From the NCBI RefSeq assembly GCF_007829335.1, contig NZ_VIWO01000005.1:124001-188000 (forward strand): a stretch of DNA of 64,000 nucleotides, given 5' to 3'. This DNA comes from Chitinophaga polysaccharea. Lineage in GTDB: Bacteria > Bacteroidota > Bacteroidia > Chitinophagales > Chitinophagaceae. Below, one piece after another: positions 1 to 9,853 of the stretch. Numbering within the stretch: position 1 is the stretch's first letter; every line of letters starts with the position of its first letter. The notes under the pieces are model-generated. The model was not told the DNA's origin, searched no databases, and worked only from the letters and a program-made list of their open reading frames with translations. Both the position numbers and the translations under genes were made by a program.

Positions 1-93
1 GCGCCCACAAAGGCAAAAAGCGGCAAAGCAGCTAAGAGCGAACCAGCGAAAGCGCCTGCCAAACTTAAAAGCAGCAAAGTGGCTAAAAAATAA
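1..93 (+). CDS. C-terminal tail of a Lys/Ala-rich protein (partial)
   Basis: Frame 1 is open from the window edge to a TAA at 91-93. The 30 visible residues are almost only Lys, Ala, Ser and Pro, for example GKAAKSEPAKAPAKLKSSK. Such tails occur on histone H1-like DNA-binding proteins and as basic extensions on other bacterial proteins. The folded part lies outside the window, so the family cannot be named. Confidence 0.6.
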   Translation, partial: APTKAKSGKAAKSEPAKAPAKLKSSKVAKK

Positions 94-98
94 ACACC

Positions 99-130
99 CT
101 TTGCGTCTTTCCTCCTTTGCTTCTTTGCGT
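99..130. repeat. Short CTTTGCGT direct repeats in an intergenic gap
   Basis: The octamer CTTTGCGT occurs at 99-106 and 123-130, with a shorter CTTTGC at 115-120 between them. The stretch separates the first partial gene from the dehydrogenase at 196. Similar CTTTGCGT-rich intergenic stretches are a commonly seen dispersed repeat type in Bacteroidota, but that link is from memory and is weak. Confidence 0.35.
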
Positions 131-195
131 GAGAAAAAACCGAAAAAAAGCCGGACTGAAGTATTAATTTCGCCCTCTCAAAACCGGTACATACC

Positions 196-3126
196 ATGAT
201 GCGCGACAAGCTAGAGCAATTGGCCCAGAAACTGGAAGGCACGCTTTATACAGACGATACCATGCGGACACTCTATGCCACCGACGCGTCGGCATACCGT
301 GAAATGCCGCTGGCAGTAGCTATTCCGCAGCATATCGATGATCTGAAGACACTGATCCGTTTTGCGCGTGAAAATAAAACCTCCCTGATCCCCCGTACTG
401 CCGGTACTTCGCTGGCCGGACAGGTGGTGGGCAATGGTATCATTACAGATGTATCCCGCAATTTCACCAAGATACTGGAACTGAATAAAGAAGAAGGCTG
501 GGTACGTGTGCAGCCGGGCGTTATCCGTGATGAGCTGAACATGTTCCTGAAGCCGCATGGCTTTTATTTTGGCCCGGAAACCTCCACCGCCAACCGTGCT
601 ATGATTGGTGGTATGGTGGGCAACAACTCCTGTGGCTCCAACTCCGTGGTATATGGCAGTACCCGCGAACACCTCCTGGAAGTAAAAGCCCTGCTCAGCA
701 ACGGCGAAGAAGTGGTGTTTGGCAGCATGGATGCCGAGGCCTTCCACCGTAAATGTGAAGGCCCGGATACGCTGGAAACCGCCATCTACAAGCAAATCCG
801 CACCAGCCTGAGTAATCATACTTTCCAGGATGAAATCCGGAGAGAATTTCCCAAGAAAAGCATTCCCCGCCGCAATACCGGCTACGCCGTAGATATGCTG
901 CTGGATACCAACCCGTTCACCGCCGGTACGGAAGATTTCAACTTCTGTAAGCTGATTGCCGGATCGGAAGGTACACTGGCTTTCCTGACCGAAATAAAAC
1001 TGCATATAGATCCGCTTCCCCCCAAAGAAACGGGCCTGCTCTGCATACATTTCAATACCATCGATGAATCACTGCGCGCCAACATCCTGGTGATGGAATA
1101 CAAGCCCAGCGCCAGTGAGCTGATCGATCACTACATCCTGGAATGTACCAAAGACAACATCGAACAACGTAAAAACCGTTTCTTCGTACAAGGAGATCCC
1201 GGCGCTATCCTGGTGGTAGAGTTTTGCCGCAATACCCGGGAAGAGATCATCGAGATCACCGGCAAGCTGGAAGCAACGCTTCAGGCAGCAGGACTGGGTT
1301 ATCATTTCCCCCTGCTCTTCGGAGAAGATACCAAGAAGATATGGGGCCTCCGCAAAGCCGGTCTGGGCCTGCTCAGCAACCTGCCTGGTGATGAAAAAGC
1401 GGTACCGGTAATTGAAGATACCGCTGTAGCCGTGGAAGACCTCCCCGATTTTATCCGCGATTTCAACAATATCCTGCACCAATATAACCTGCACGCAGTA
1501 CACTACGCGCATGCCGGTAGCGGTGAAATACACCTTCGGCCTATCATCAACCTGAAAACGGAAGAAGGTAACCAGCTATTTCGCAAGATCGCCGAAGAAA
1601 TTGCCACCCTGGTGAAAAAATACCATGGCTCCCTCAGCGGGGAGCACGGCGACGGCCGCCTCCGGGGCGAGTTTATTAAACAGATGGTGGGCGGCAAAAA
1701 CTATGAACTGCTTCGCCAGATCAAATATACCTGGGACCCGGAGAATATCTTCAACCCCAATAAGATCGTAGACACACCGTCTATGAACAGTATGCTCCGG
1801 TACGAACCCGGGCAGAAAGCACCGGATATCAAAACAATCTTTCACTTCCCAGACCAAACCATGCTGCAACATGCGGAACAATGTAATGGCTCCGGCGACT
1901 GCCGTAAAACGCAGTTGAGCGGAGGCACCATGTGCCCCAGCTATATGGCCACCCGGAATGAAAAAGATACCACCCGTGCCCGAGCTAATATCCTGCGGGA
2001 ATTCCTCACCCATAGCACCAAAGAAAACCGTTTCGACCATAAGGAAATTTACGAAGTGCTGGACCTCTGCCTGGCTTGTAAAGGCTGTAAGTCGGAATGC
2101 CCATCCAACGTGGATATGGCCAAACTGAAAATGGAATTCCTACAGCACTACTACGATGCCAACGGGGTACCGCTGCGTGCCAGGATGATTGGTAACTATT
2201 CAAAGTTATCCGGACTGGCAGCTATTGCGCCAGGTATGTACAATGCCGTGATCAACAATTCCTTTACCGGTGGCATCATCCGCAAGTTTTCCGGCTTTGC
2301 GTCCAAACGCTCCCTGCCTGGTTTACACACCATTACCCTGCGGAAATGGTTCAAAGAAAAATGGCCACTCGAAAAGCAGGGAACTGCAACTGGTCAGCGA
2401 AAAGTGTATCTCTTCTGCGACGAATTCACCAACTATAACGATACCACCATTGGTATTAAAGCGGTACAGCTGCTGCACCGGCTGGGTTACGACGTGCAAA
2501 TGATTGAACACCCGGAAAGTGCCCGTGCTTATATGTCGAAGGGATTGTTGCGCCAGGCCCGCGAGTATGCCGAAAAGAATGTTCGTATATTCAGCGACGT
2601 TATCAATGAAAACATACCGCTATTGGGCATAGAACCCTCGGCTATCCTGAGCTTCCGGGATGAGTACCCCGATCTCGTCAGAGAAGAACTTCGCGCCACT
2701 GCGAAAACATTAGCCAAACACGTATTCCTGGTAGATGAATTCCTGGCAGCCGAAGCAGAGAAAGGACATATTAAGGCCGATCAGTTTACCGATGCTCCTC
2801 AACATATCAAATTACACGGGCATTGCCAGCAAAAAGCATTGTCATCTGCCCTTCATAGCAAGAAGATGTTGTCGCTGCCTAAAAATTATACCGTAGAAGT
2901 CATCCCTTCCGGTTGCTGTGGTATGGCGGGATCTTTCGGATATGAAACTGAACATTACGACCTGAGTATGCAGATTGGCGAGATGGTGTTGTTCCCCGCG
3001 GTACGTAATGCTGCCGCAGGCACGCTGATTGCGGCGCCAGGCACCAGTTGCCGCCACCAGGTTAAAGATGGTACAGGTGTAAAAGCGCTGCACCCGGTAG
3101 AGATATTGTATAACAGTCTCAGGTAA
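196..3126 (+). CDS. FAD-linked oxidase fused to Fe-S/CCG domains (D-2-hydroxyacid dehydrogenase, YdiJ-like)
   Basis: A 976-residue fusion. Residues about 35-265 form a PCMH-type FAD-binding domain. The FAD-oxidase C-terminal domain follows, with AHAGSGEIHLRP and GEHGDGRLRGEF (near residue 481). A ferredoxin-like part has Cys near 562 and a CLACKGCKSECP cluster motif near 625. The last 240 residues carry CCG-type heterodisulfide-reductase-like motifs (HGHCQQKAL; SGCCGMAGSFG near 905). This order matches the glycolate oxidase GlcD/GlcF fusions and E. coli YdiJ, which oxidise D-2-hydroxyacids (D-lactate, D-2-hydroxyglutarate, glycolate) and pass electrons to the quinone pool. The substrate cannot be read from the sequence. 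The start is the first of two adjacent ATGs. It is a single gene followed by a terminator. Confidence 0.88.
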   Translation: MMRDKLEQLAQKLEGTLYTDDTMRTLYATDASAYREMPLAVAIPQHIDDLKTLIRFARENKTSLIPRTAGTSLAGQVVGNGIITDVSRNFTKILELNKEEGWVRVQPGVIRDELNMFLKPHGFYFGPETSTANRAMIGGMVGNNSCGSNSVVYGSTREHLLEVKALLSNGEEVVFGSMDAEAFHRKCEGPDTLETAIYKQIRTSLSNHTFQDEIRREFPKKSIPRRNTGYAVDMLLDTNPFTAGTEDFNFCKLIAGSEGTLAFLTEIKLHIDPLPPKETGLLCIHFNTIDESLRANILVMEYKPSASELIDHYILECTKDNIEQRKNRFFVQGDPGAILVVEFCRNTREEIIEITGKLEATLQAAGLGYHFPLLFGEDTKKIWGLRKAGLGLLSNLPGDEKAVPVIEDTAVAVEDLPDFIRDFNNILHQYNLHAVHYAHAGSGEIHLRPIINLKTEEGNQLFRKIAEEIATLVKKYHGSLSGEHGDGRLRGEFIKQMVGGKNYELLRQIKYTWDPENIFNPNKIVDTPSMNSMLRYEPGQKAPDIKTIFHFPDQTMLQHAEQCNGSGDCRKTQLSGGTMCPSYMATRNEKDTTRARANILREFLTHSTKENRFDHKEIYEVLDLCLACKGCKSECPSNVDMAKLKMEFLQHYYDANGVPLRARMIGNYSKLSGLAAIAPGMYNAVINNSFTGGIIRKFSGFASKRSLPGLHTITLRKWFKEKWPLEKQGTATGQRKVYLFCDEFTNYNDTTIGIKAVQLLHRLGYDVQMIEHPESARAYMSKGLLRQAREYAEKNVRIFSDVINENIPLLGIEPSAILSFRDEYPDLVREELRATAKTLAKHVFLVDEFLAAEAEKGHIKADQFTDAPQHIKLHGHCQQKALSSALHSKKMLSLPKNYTVEVIPSGCCGMAGSFGYETEHYDLSMQIGEMVLFPAVRNAAAGTLIAAPGTSCRHQVKDGTGVKALHPVEILYNSLR

Positions 3127-3139
3127 TTACTGACAAAGC

Positions 3140-3171
3140 AACAGGCGAATAACTCCCGTTATCCGCCTGTT
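3140..3171. terminator. Hairpin terminator between convergent genes
   Basis: Arms 3140-3153 and 3158-3171 pair over 14 bp with one mismatch around a TCCC loop, followed by ACTTTTTAT on the plus strand. It lies between the stops of the plus-strand dehydrogenase (3126) and the minus-strand methyltransferase (3193), so it probably serves mainly the dehydrogenase. Confidence 0.75.
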
Positions 3172-3192
3172 ACTTTTTATATACGTCCTGCT

Positions 3193-3954
3193 TTATTTCT
3201 TCGATATCCTTCCCCAGTACAACTTCGTTTCGTAGTGAAACTTCACCATTCCCTGTTCCTGGTATTTCCAGAAAATATCTTCCAGATCCTTCATCATGGC
3301 GGGATAGGAAGGATGGTCCTTTTCAGGCACGTAGGAAGAAGAAAGCATACGCCCTTTCAGTGCGGCAAAATCGAAGATCTGGGCATTCTGAAACGACGTT
3401 TCATGAATGGCAGCGGGCGCAAAGAAGGAGGCTAACTGCGACGCACCTACGTTTCTGTGCTGCAACTCTTTATAATCGGTTCCATATTGGTGAAGCAGCT
3501 TTTCGTAGCTTTTCTCAAAGGGAAGTTCAGACTGCCGTACATTCCACATCAGCACAATTGCCGCATTATCTTTGCCGATACGCTGGAATTCAGCGGCGGT
3601 AGCGGATTGATCGAACCAGTGAAAGGCGGTACCTGCCAGGATGAGCTCTATCGAGTTGTTGGGTAAGGTGGTATTTTCTGCACTGCCGGCTACAGACTGG
3701 AAGCCCGGATACCGGTGCAGGAGTTTTTCCGCCATTTCCCGCATTTCCGTATTGGGTTCCACGGCATATACCTTATTGCCATTATCCAGGAATGGCTGTG
3801 CGGAAATGCCGGTACCGGCGCCGATGTCTGCCACCAGGGTGTCGCGGGTCAATCCTACTTCCTTCGCCAGGTAAGGAATGATGGCCGCCGGGTAATGCGG
3901 CCGGTATTTGACATAGTTTTCTACGCGTGTACTGAAACGTTCTGTATTTTTCAT
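3193..3954 (-). CDS. Class I SAM-dependent methyltransferase
   Basis: A 253-residue protein of the Methyltransf_11 / UbiE-like type. Motif I is VADIGAGTGIS at residues 41-51, an acidic residue for the ribose follows at VYAVEPNTEM, and AGTAFHWF resembles the loop of small-molecule methyltransferases. There is no signal peptide, so it is cytosolic. It starts only 10 bp after the stop of the RND pump gene, which suggests that it is the last gene of the efflux operon. Its substrate is unknown; methylating an exported or toxic small molecule is a guess from position only. Confidence 0.8.
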   Translation of the reverse strand: MKNTERFSTRVENYVKYRPHYPAAIIPYLAKEVGLTRDTLVADIGAGTGISAQPFLDNGNKVYAVEPNTEMREMAEKLLHRYPGFQSVAGSAENTTLPNNSIELILAGTAFHWFDQSATAAEFQRIGKDNAAIVLMWNVRQSELPFEKSYEKLLHQYGTDYKELQHRNVGASQLASFFAPAAIHETSFQNAQIFDFAALKGRMLSSSYVPEKDHPSYPAMMKDLEDIFWKYQEQGMVKFHYETKLYWGRISKK

Positions 3955-3964
3955 CCTGTTACGG

Positions 3965-6900
3965 TTATTCGCCTAAACCTTTGGGCTTTTTCTCTTCATT
4001 GCCGTGTGCTTCCAGATCGGCCAGTTTCTTCTTACCGTAGGCCAGTTTGGTAATCAGTACATATAATACTGGTACGGTGAAGATACCCAGCAACGTTGCT
4101 GCCAGCATCCCTCCTACTACGGTGAAGCCTATATTAACACGGGAAGCAGCACCAGCGCCCTTCGCCAGGCACAAGGGCAGCACCCCCAGGATGAATGCGA
4201 AGGAAGTCATCAGGATAGGGCGTAAACGCAATTTCACCGCCTCCAGCGTGGCTTCCAATAGGGGCATCCCCCTGTCTACACGCTCCTTACAAAACTCCAC
4301 GATCAGGATGGCATTTTTAGCAGCCAGACCTATCAGGGTAATCAAGCCTATCTGCGAATATACGCTATTAGCCTGTTTGGTAAGGGATAATGCCAAGATA
4401 GACCCGAACAGGGCTACCGGCACGGCCAGCAGCACCGAAAATGGCACCGACCAGCTTTCATACAGGGCCGTGAGCAACAGGAATACAAAGAGAATAGACA
4501 GACCAAAGATCAGCAGGCTGCTATTCCCTGCCTCAATTTCCTGCAGGGAAACGTTAGCCCATTCGTAGCTGAAGTTTTCAGGTAGTACAGAAGCAGCCAC
4601 CTCCTTCAGCGCGTTGATGGCATCGCCACTACTATAGCCGGTTTTGCTGTCCCCATCAATTTCTACGGAGCGGTACAGGTTAAAGTGGTTAATAACCGGT
4701 GCACCGGCAGATTTTTTGGTGGTAATCAATGCGCTGAGTGGCACCATTTGCCCGGTATTATTCCTTACATAATAAGTATTCAGGTTATTGATACTGGTGC
4801 GGTACAGCGAATCGGCCTGTAACACCACGCGAAAGCTGCGACTGAATTTGGTGAAGTCGTTGACATAAAGTCCGCCGAGGAAGGTTTGCAGCGCATTGAA
4901 CACATCGCTTACGGCTACGCCAAGCTGTTTACATTTATCACGATCCACTTCCACATTGAACTGTGGCGTATTAGCGCTGAAGAAAGCGTACGCCCGCGCA
5001 ATTTCCGGCCGTTGATTAGCGGCCATCAGGAACTGGCCCATCACCTGGAGGAATTGATTGATATCCGGGTTGCTCCGTTGTTCGAGAATAAAGGAGAACC
5101 CTCCGGAAGTACCCAGCCCGCGCAATGTAGGCGCCGGGATACAGATGACGTTGGCCCCGATAATGCGGCCGGCGGCACCCTGTATGCGCCCCAACACCGC
5201 ATTGATATTATCGCCGTGGGCGTATCGTTCATCCCAGGGTTTGAGGCTCACGAAAAAGGTACCGGAGTTAGGTTTGGTGGCGTTGGCCACAAAGTTGATA
5301 CCCGTGATGCCGAAGAAGTGGCTTACTGCGCTGTCTTTCGTGAGGATATTGCTGATTTCCGCCACCACCTCTTTGGTACGTTGGGTAGAGGAAGCTTCGG
5401 GCAATTCCAATGCAATAAACAGGGCGCCCATATCTTCCTGGGGTACAAAAGTGGTTGGCGTTTTCTTAAACAGGAAAGCGGCGATAGCAAACAACACGCC
5501 CAGGATGATCAGCACCACGGGCGTAAAACGGATAGAATGCTTTACGCCATTGCCATACCGGTTGGTAAACCGGGCAAACCATTCGTTGAATTTAAAGAAG
5601 AGTTTATTGAGTCCGTGTGATTGTTTGGTTAGGTGTGCGGGCCTCAGCAAAATGGCTGTCAGCGCCGGCGTGAGTGTCAAAGCCAGGAAGGCCGACAACA
5701 ATACCGAGAAAGCGATGGTCAATGCAAACTGCTGGTACAACCTGCCGCTTACACCCGGAATAAAGGCCACTGGTACAAACACCGCCGCCAGGATCAGCGC
5801 AATGGCGATTACCGGGGCGCTCACTTCGGCCATGGCTTTGAATGTAGCTTCGCGGGGCGACATGAGGTCGGCATCAATATGGTGCTGCACTGCCTCCACC
5901 ACCACAATGGCATCATCCACCACAATACCAATGGCCAGCACAAACCCGAAGAGGGTGAGCGTATTGATGGAGAAGCCCAGCAGCTGGAAAAAGATAAAGG
6001 TACCGATCAGGGAAATAGGGATTACCAGGATGGGAATCAGGGTAGCCCGCCAGTTCTGCAGGAACACAAACACCACAATTACCACGAGTACCAGGGCTTC
6101 GATAAATGTTTGTATTACTTCATCGATCGATATTTTTACGAAGGAGGTTGTTTCAAAGGGGATGAGCCAGTTCACATCATCGGGGAAGCTTTTGGCCATA
6201 TCCTTCATTTTGGCGATCACCCGGTCGTTTACATCCAGGGCGTTGGCGCCGGGCGACAGGTAAATGGCCATCCCGCTACCGGTTTTACCGTCGGCTTTGG
6301 CTTCAATCGCATAGGTAAAGGAGCCCAGGTCAATGCGGGCTACGTCGCGGAGGCGTACCAGGCCGCCATTAGGGCTGGTAGCTACCACTACGTTACCGAA
6401 TTCTTCCGAGGTGGCCAGGCGTCCTTTCACGCTCACGGTGTATTCAAATGCCTGGGACTTACCCATGGGGGGGGCGCCCACACTACCTGCCGGTACCTGT
6501 TGGTTTTGTTCTGTGATAGCACGGGAAATATCGCCGGCTGTCAGGCCCAGGGCGGCCATCTTATCCGGGTTGAGCCAGATACGCATACTATAGTCCTGGG
6601 AGAAGGCATTTACGTCGCCTACTCCGCTGATACGGGCCAGCTCCGGTTTCAGGTAAATATTCAGGTAGTTGTCGAGGAATTCGCGGCTATGCTTTCCTTT
6701 GGGAGAGTTGAGCGCGATTACCATTAACATATCATTGGAGCGCTTTTTAACGGTAACGCCCACACGCCTTACTTCATCAGGCGTACTGGGCAACGCCAGG
6801 CTCACCCTGTTTTGTACGTCGAGGGTGGAGATGTCGGGGTTGGTACCCAGCTTAAAAGTCACCGTGATACTCATAGATCCATCGTTGGCGCTTACCGACT

Positions 6901-7138
6901 GGATATACATGGCACCGGGGGTACCGTTTACCTGGTTTTCTATGGGGGTGGTCACTGTTTCCTCTACCGTGGTGGAGTTGGCGCCTACATAGTTGGCCCG
7001 TACATCCGTTACCGGTGGTGCGATATCCGGGAGCTGGGCAATGGGCAGGTTAAACATGCAGATGAGTCCTACAATCACGATGATGATGGCAATGACGATC
7101 GTAGTATTCTTGCGCTCTATAAATGTTTTTGAGATCAT
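3965..7138 (-). CDS. RND efflux pump, inner-membrane permease (AcrB/MexB-like)
   Basis: At 1057 residues this is the usual length of hydrophobe/amphiphile efflux (HAE1) RND pumps. The first transmembrane segment is near residues 11-31. The proton-relay pair D408/D409 lies in TM4 (GIVVDDAIVVVEAV), and the TM10 lysine is in LIGLAAKNAILIVEF. Two large periplasmic loops follow the family plan. As an inner-membrane drug:H+ antiporter trimer it would pair with the adaptor gene 20 bp upstream (7159-8313) and the TolC-like gene beyond it. The substrate range cannot be read from sequence. The C-terminal tail is charged (EEKKPKGLGE). Confidence 0.95.
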   Translation of the reverse strand: MISKTFIERKNTTIVIAIIIVIVGLICMFNLPIAQLPDIAPPVTDVRANYVGANSTTVEETVTTPIENQVNGTPGAMYIQSVSANDGSMSITVTFKLGTNPDISTLDVQNRVSLALPSTPDEVRRVGVTVKKRSNDMLMVIALNSPKGKHSREFLDNYLNIYLKPELARISGVGDVNAFSQDYSMRIWLNPDKMAALGLTAGDISRAITEQNQQVPAGSVGAPPMGKSQAFEYTVSVKGRLATSEEFGNVVVATSPNGGLVRLRDVARIDLGSFTYAIEAKADGKTGSGMAIYLSPGANALDVNDRVIAKMKDMAKSFPDDVNWLIPFETTSFVKISIDEVIQTFIEALVLVVIVVFVFLQNWRATLIPILVIPISLIGTFIFFQLLGFSINTLTLFGFVLAIGIVVDDAIVVVEAVQHHIDADLMSPREATFKAMAEVSAPVIAIALILAAVFVPVAFIPGVSGRLYQQFALTIAFSVLLSAFLALTLTPALTAILLRPAHLTKQSHGLNKLFFKFNEWFARFTNRYGNGVKHSIRFTPVVLIILGVLFAIAAFLFKKTPTTFVPQEDMGALFIALELPEASSTQRTKEVVAEISNILTKDSAVSHFFGITGINFVANATKPNSGTFFVSLKPWDERYAHGDNINAVLGRIQGAAGRIIGANVICIPAPTLRGLGTSGGFSFILEQRSNPDINQFLQVMGQFLMAANQRPEIARAYAFFSANTPQFNVEVDRDKCKQLGVAVSDVFNALQTFLGGLYVNDFTKFSRSFRVVLQADSLYRTSINNLNTYYVRNNTGQMVPLSALITTKKSAGAPVINHFNLYRSVEIDGDSKTGYSSGDAINALKEVAASVLPENFSYEWANVSLQEIEAGNSSLLIFGLSILFVFLLLTALYESWSVPFSVLLAVPVALFGSILALSLTKQANSVYSQIGLITLIGLAAKNAILIVEFCKERVDRGMPLLEATLEAVKLRLRPILMTSFAFILGVLPLCLAKGAGAASRVNIGFTVVGGMLAATLLGIFTVPVLYVLITKLAYGKKKLADLEAHGNEEKKPKGLGE

Positions 7139-7158
7139 ACCCTGAGAGTGATTTAGGA

Positions 7159-8313
7159 TTAATGTTTACCAGCCCCGGGAGCTGCGCCAGGTGCGGTGCC
7201 GGGTCCGGCAATATTCACGGTGTCTCCGGGTTTTACCCGTTGCAACCCTTCCACTACTATCCTATCGCCGGCATTTAACCCGTTGGTGACCAGCAGCATG
7301 GTATCGGTAACCGGTCCGGGTATAATATCCCTTGCGGTGACCACATTATCTTTGCTGAGCGTATACACGCTGGTTTCAGAAAGATTCTGGATAATCGCTT
7401 TCGCAGGAATAGCCAGCTGGGTATCTGGTGTGCCATACTGCATCACAGCAACGATGCTCATGCCTGATTTCAGCATACCATCGCTATTCTGGAATACGAG
7501 CCGTACCCGGACAGTACCGGTTTGAGGATCTACAATATTATTGATGGCCTGTATTTTTCCTTCTTCCCCATAGCGGGTACCGTCGCCAAACTGGATATAG
7601 AATTTATGGTCGCCCTGTCCTTTCTGCATCCGCTGGAATTCCGGCAGGCGGGCCTGTGGAATATCCATATCGGCAAACATGGGGTGTTCGTTGACGATGG
7701 TGTTGATGAGTGTTTGGCCGGCGTTGACGATATCGCCGACTTTAATTTGTGCGATGCCTATTTTCCCGCTCACCGGCGCTTTTACCACCGCATGGCTCAC
7801 GTCTGTACCGGCTTTTGCCACGGCTGCTTTGGCAGCTGTGAGATTGGCTTTGGCGGTGAGCATGGCCGTATTGGCCTGGTCTACCGTTTGTTTGGAGATG
7901 GCATCATGCTCCAGCAGGGATTTATATCTCTCATAATCCCTGGTTTTCTGCGCCAGGTCTGCTTCGGCCTGTTCCTGGGAAGCAGCTACCTGGCCATAGG
8001 CGGCGCTATAACGGCTTCTGTCAATATCATACAGAGACTGGCCCTTAGTTACGCTACTACCGTCTGGTACACGGATCGCTTCCAGGTAGCCGGTAACGTC
8101 GGGGCGAAGGGATACTACGTCGTGGGCCACCAGGGTGGCGGGAAATTTTTCGGCGACAGTATAGGAAGCAGGCGTTACTTCCACGGCTACTACCGTAGGT
8201 TTCATCTTCCCCATCATAGCAGCCTGCTGTTGTTGCTTTTTGCTGTTACCACAGGCCACACAGAGCATCATTCCTGCCACATAAAATGTCCGCTTGTAAT
8301 TGACTGGATACAT
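7159..8313 (-). CDS. RND efflux periplasmic adaptor (membrane fusion protein)
   Basis: A 384-residue AcrA/MexA-type adaptor. It has a lipoprotein-like N-terminus with a candidate acylated Cys21 (LCVACG, not an ideal lipobox). A split lipoyl/biotinyl-like domain (SLRPDVTGYLEAIRVPDG ... VVKAPVSGKIGIAQIKVGD) flanks an alpha-helical hairpin. A beta-barrel domain (VRVRLVFQNSDGMLKSGM) and a membrane-proximal domain follow. The end is Gly/Pro/Ala rich. It bridges the RND pump and the outer-membrane channel, both encoded in the same operon at short spacing. Confidence 0.93.
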   Translation of the reverse strand: MYPVNYKRTFYVAGMMLCVACGNSKKQQQQAAMMGKMKPTVVAVEVTPASYTVAEKFPATLVAHDVVSLRPDVTGYLEAIRVPDGSSVTKGQSLYDIDRSRYSAAYGQVAASQEQAEADLAQKTRDYERYKSLLEHDAISKQTVDQANTAMLTAKANLTAAKAAVAKAGTDVSHAVVKAPVSGKIGIAQIKVGDIVNAGQTLINTIVNEHPMFADMDIPQARLPEFQRMQKGQGDHKFYIQFGDGTRYGEEGKIQAINNIVDPQTGTVRVRLVFQNSDGMLKSGMSIVAVMQYGTPDTQLAIPAKAIIQNLSETSVYTLSKDNVVTARDIIPGPVTDTMLLVTNGLNAGDRIVVEGLQRVKPGDTVNIAGPGTAPGAAPGAGKH

Positions 8314-8346
8314 ATGAGAAATTAATTGCGAATTACGAATAATAGC

Positions 8347-9693
8347 TTATTTGATCTTGCCCATGGCTTTGTCCAGGTCTGTTTTACTGGTCAGGGTATT
8401 CAGCAGTGCCTGCACATAATTCACCTGCGCCTGTTTGAGGTCATTTTCTGCTGAGGTAACATCCAGACTGGTAGCCACTCCCTGTTCAAATTTTAATACG
8501 ATACGATCGTATATGCCCTGGGTTAAGTCCATATTGGTTTTCTGTGTTACATATCTTGCTTTGTTATTCTGGTACTGGGTATTGGCATTGGCCACATCCA
8601 GCTGTATCTGGTCCCCGATGTACCGGAGCGTATTTCTCGACTTCTCCAGGGTAATCCTGTTTTCCTGGATCTGGTGGTATCTTTCTGTTCCCGCAAAAAT
8701 GGGCCATTTCAGGGTAAGTCCCAGCGCAGAGGCGCCGTAGCCGGTTTTATAGAGGTCGCCAAACTTGGTGGAGAAATAGTTAAACCCATAATTCACATAG
8801 GCGTTCAGTTGAGGAAGGATACCCAGCTTTTTACTTTTCAGGCTCAGCTCATCCAGGGCTATCTGGGTGGTTTGTATGCTGTATTCAATACGGTCCTGCA
8901 CCTGGTAATCCACCGTATCTGCAATAAAAACGTCTGCATTGAGATCCTGTACCGTTTCGGTGAGGGTCAATTTATTGTCCTGTGGCATGCCCATCTGGAA
9001 TTTCAATAACTGCATCGCATATACGAGATCCCGTATCTGGGTTTCAATATCTGTGACTACATTATTATAGGACACCTGGATACGGTCTACATCTACCCTT
9101 TCTGCCACACCCACATCATACCTGGCTTTAGTATCTGAGAGTGTTTTGGAAAGCTGGGTCATATTAGACTTTGCCAGCCGGATATTTTCTTCTGCCGCGA
9201 GAGCGGCGTAATAGGCTTTGGTAATGGCTACCCGGGTATCTATTTCTGTACGTTTGAGGGTCTTTTTAGAGAGATCCCCATACACCCGGGAAGCTTTAAG
9301 GCCCAGGAAGTAATCGCTGTTGAATATCACCTGGTCTACCTGTCCTGTGGCGGCAGATGCCCATTTGGTGCCAAATTGCACCGGTATTTTTTTGTCATAG
9401 TTTCCATTAGCTATATCGGGAATTAAGGAGGTCTGGAGTTTGAGGTTGTCGGTGAGACTACCGTTCACGTTCACATGGGGTAAAAATTTCCCGGTATACT
9501 CCTTAATTTGTTCCTGGGAGAAGTTTACATCCAGCCGGGCATTTACCACATCGTTCTGATGTGCGAGGCCGTATTGTATGCAATTGGCCAGGTTAAAGTC
9601 ATAATTACCAGACCGTGAAGTATCCACCTGCCCGTAAGCGATAGTTGTTTGGGTCCATAAAAGAAGGGTGAATAGAATATAACGACAATGCAT
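8347..9693 (-). CDS. TolC-family outer membrane efflux protein
   Basis: About 448 residues from the chosen ATG at 9693, which directly precedes a signal peptide (MHCRYILFTLLLWTQTTIAYGQ). An upstream in-frame ATG at 9738 would add 15 residues and bury the signal peptide. Two OEP repeats of coiled-coil helices are visible, with ANTQYQNNKARYVTQ near the end. It forms the outer-membrane channel of the tripartite pump and is the first gene of the operon TolC - adaptor - RND - methyltransferase. It is divergent from the TMEM175-like gene. Confidence 0.9.
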   Translation of the reverse strand: MHCRYILFTLLLWTQTTIAYGQVDTSRSGNYDFNLANCIQYGLAHQNDVVNARLDVNFSQEQIKEYTGKFLPHVNVNGSLTDNLKLQTSLIPDIANGNYDKKIPVQFGTKWASAATGQVDQVIFNSDYFLGLKASRVYGDLSKKTLKRTEIDTRVAITKAYYAALAAEENIRLAKSNMTQLSKTLSDTKARYDVGVAERVDVDRIQVSYNNVVTDIETQIRDLVYAMQLLKFQMGMPQDNKLTLTETVQDLNADVFIADTVDYQVQDRIEYSIQTTQIALDELSLKSKKLGILPQLNAYVNYGFNYFSTKFGDLYKTGYGASALGLTLKWPIFAGTERYHQIQENRITLEKSRNTLRYIGDQIQLDVANANTQYQNNKARYVTQKTNMDLTQGIYDRIVLKFEQGVATSLDVTSAENDLKQAQVNYVQALLNTLTSKTDLDKAMGKIK

Positions 9694-9853
9694 ACTTATT
9701 ACTTTGAAAGTATATGATGATTGATAGATACTTAACAATAAACATGTGAAAAAGTTGTGCGGGGATAAAAGGGATTATCCGGGCAGGTGGAAAGCACGAT
9801 TACAGGCTGCTAAAAGCTATTTTCGTATCTTTCGGAAAAGTATATTGTTAACT

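Noticed and set aside
4886..6727. Long plus-strand open frames (up to 401 codons) inside the RND pump gene
   Set aside because: They lie antisense to a highly conserved 1057-residue gene, overlap each other and show no family-like sequence; they are shadows of the pump's codon bias.
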